A stretch of DNA of 14,846 nt from Caldisericota bacterium. Lineage in GTDB: Bacteria; CAIJMQ01; JAADFP01. The stretch lies in NCBI GenBank assembly GCA_013152825.1, contig JAADFP010000026.1, forward strand, positions 1-14,846, read 5' to 3'. Made by a program: the position numbers and the translations under genes. Positions 14,723-14,846 of the stretch are shown in pieces; the stretch's first letter is position 1; each line of letters starts with the position of its first letter. The notes below the pieces were generated by a model, which worked only from the letters and a program-made list of their open reading frames with translations, made no database searches and was not told the DNA's origin.

Positions 14723-14846
14723 GACTTCTCCTCTTTGTTTCCCTACTCTTCCCTGCCTTTCTCTCTTATCCACAAAGAATCTCCTCCCCGGGCGATTTGT
14801 ACAGAGAAGGGATGAAATCCCTCCGTCTGGGAGAATTTACAAAGGC
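14650..14846 (+). CDS. Probable exported protein, TPR-like start, 3' truncated by window edge
   Basis: An open frame runs off the right edge; 65 complete codons are visible. A basic n-region (KKRAAAKIRG) is followed by a hydrophobic stretch LRLLLFVSLLFPAFLS (about residues 26-41), which looks like a signal peptide or membrane anchor. Then comes LYREGMKSLRLGEFTKA, resembling the first helices of a tetratricopeptide repeat. ATG 14650 has AGAGGA (14637-14642) 7 bases upstream; ATG 14644 and ATG 14593 are alternatives in the same frame. The start makes a rather long n-region of about 25 residues, so the start is uncertain. A TPR-containing secreted protein is the best guess. Confidence 0.55.
   Translation, partial: MQELWESKNGENKKRAAAKIRGCLRLLLFVSLLFPAFLSYPQRISSPGDLYREGMKSLRLGEFTK

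Noticed and set aside
14549..14773. Reverse-strand ORF of 74 aa at the right end
   Set aside because: Low-complexity translation antisense to the zinc-ribbon and signal-peptide ORFs, with no motifs.
1..14846. tRNA, rRNA, CRISPR arrays or transposases
   Set aside because: No T-loop-like GGTTCGAATCC sequences, no regularly spaced identical repeats and no transposase motifs were seen by eye on either strand.

Overview
The window is bacterial chromosomal DNA of moderate GC. It is gene-dense, with short spacers and several start/stop overlaps. The start is inside one gene (trpB2) and the end is inside another. No single marker fixes the organism. Shine-Dalgarno sites of the GGAGGT(GA) type, HU, PyrR and GlmS make it a bacterium. 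Pyruvate phosphate dikinase, an adenosine-specific kinase, a corrinoid adenosyltransferase and a corrinoid-activase-like ferredoxin/ASKHA protein point to an anaerobic lifestyle. The TCTCGATAAATATCGGGA-type palindrome and degenerate AGTAGT/TTTGG-rich spacers remind me of uncultivated lineages such as Omnitrophota, but that placement is a low-confidence impression from memory.

Layout. (1) 1-4316, + strand: 3' part of trpB2, then ppdK, then an adenosine-specific kinase (PF04008 family) overlapping the ppdK stop. (2) 4317-4675: a 359-base spacer with degenerate repeats, two hairpin elements and the HU promoter. (3) 4676-4945: a monocistronic HU gene closed by a stem-loop terminator. (4) 5043-9537, + strand: a tightly packed run of MEMO-family protein, cobalamin adenosyltransferase, membrane diguanylate cyclase and a [2Fe-2S]/ASKHA corrinoid-activase-like gene broken by a one-base frameshift near 8533-8549. 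(5) 9630-11137, + strand: a PAP2 phosphatase and endonuclease IV (TTG start). (6) 11065-12879, - strand: glmS, converging on nfo with a 73-base coding overlap. (7) 12880-13062: a divergent promoter region with two near-consensus promoters whose predicted transcription starts lie at, or a few bases before, the start codons, so glmS and pyrR mRNAs look leaderless. (8) 13063-14522, + strand: pyrR-pyrB. (9) 14523-14846: a 47-residue CxxC/CxxC zinc-ribbon ORF and the overlapping 5' end of a probable exported, TPR-like protein that runs out of the window.

How the genes fit together. PpdK interconverts pyruvate and PEP with ATP/AMP, and the translationally coupled adenosine-specific kinase is also an adenine-nucleotide enzyme. 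CobO and the corrinoid-activase-like protein share corrinoid chemistry, with a MEMO protein and a c-di-GMP cyclase in the same run. PyrR and PyrB belong to pyrimidine control and synthesis, and GlmS feeds amino-sugar and cell-wall synthesis. I do not see a clear-cut new defence or mobile system. The points most worth checking are the nfo/glmS tail overlap, the leaderless divergent promoters (odd for a PyrR-controlled operon), the frameshifted activase, and the MEMO-CobO-DGC-activase cluster.
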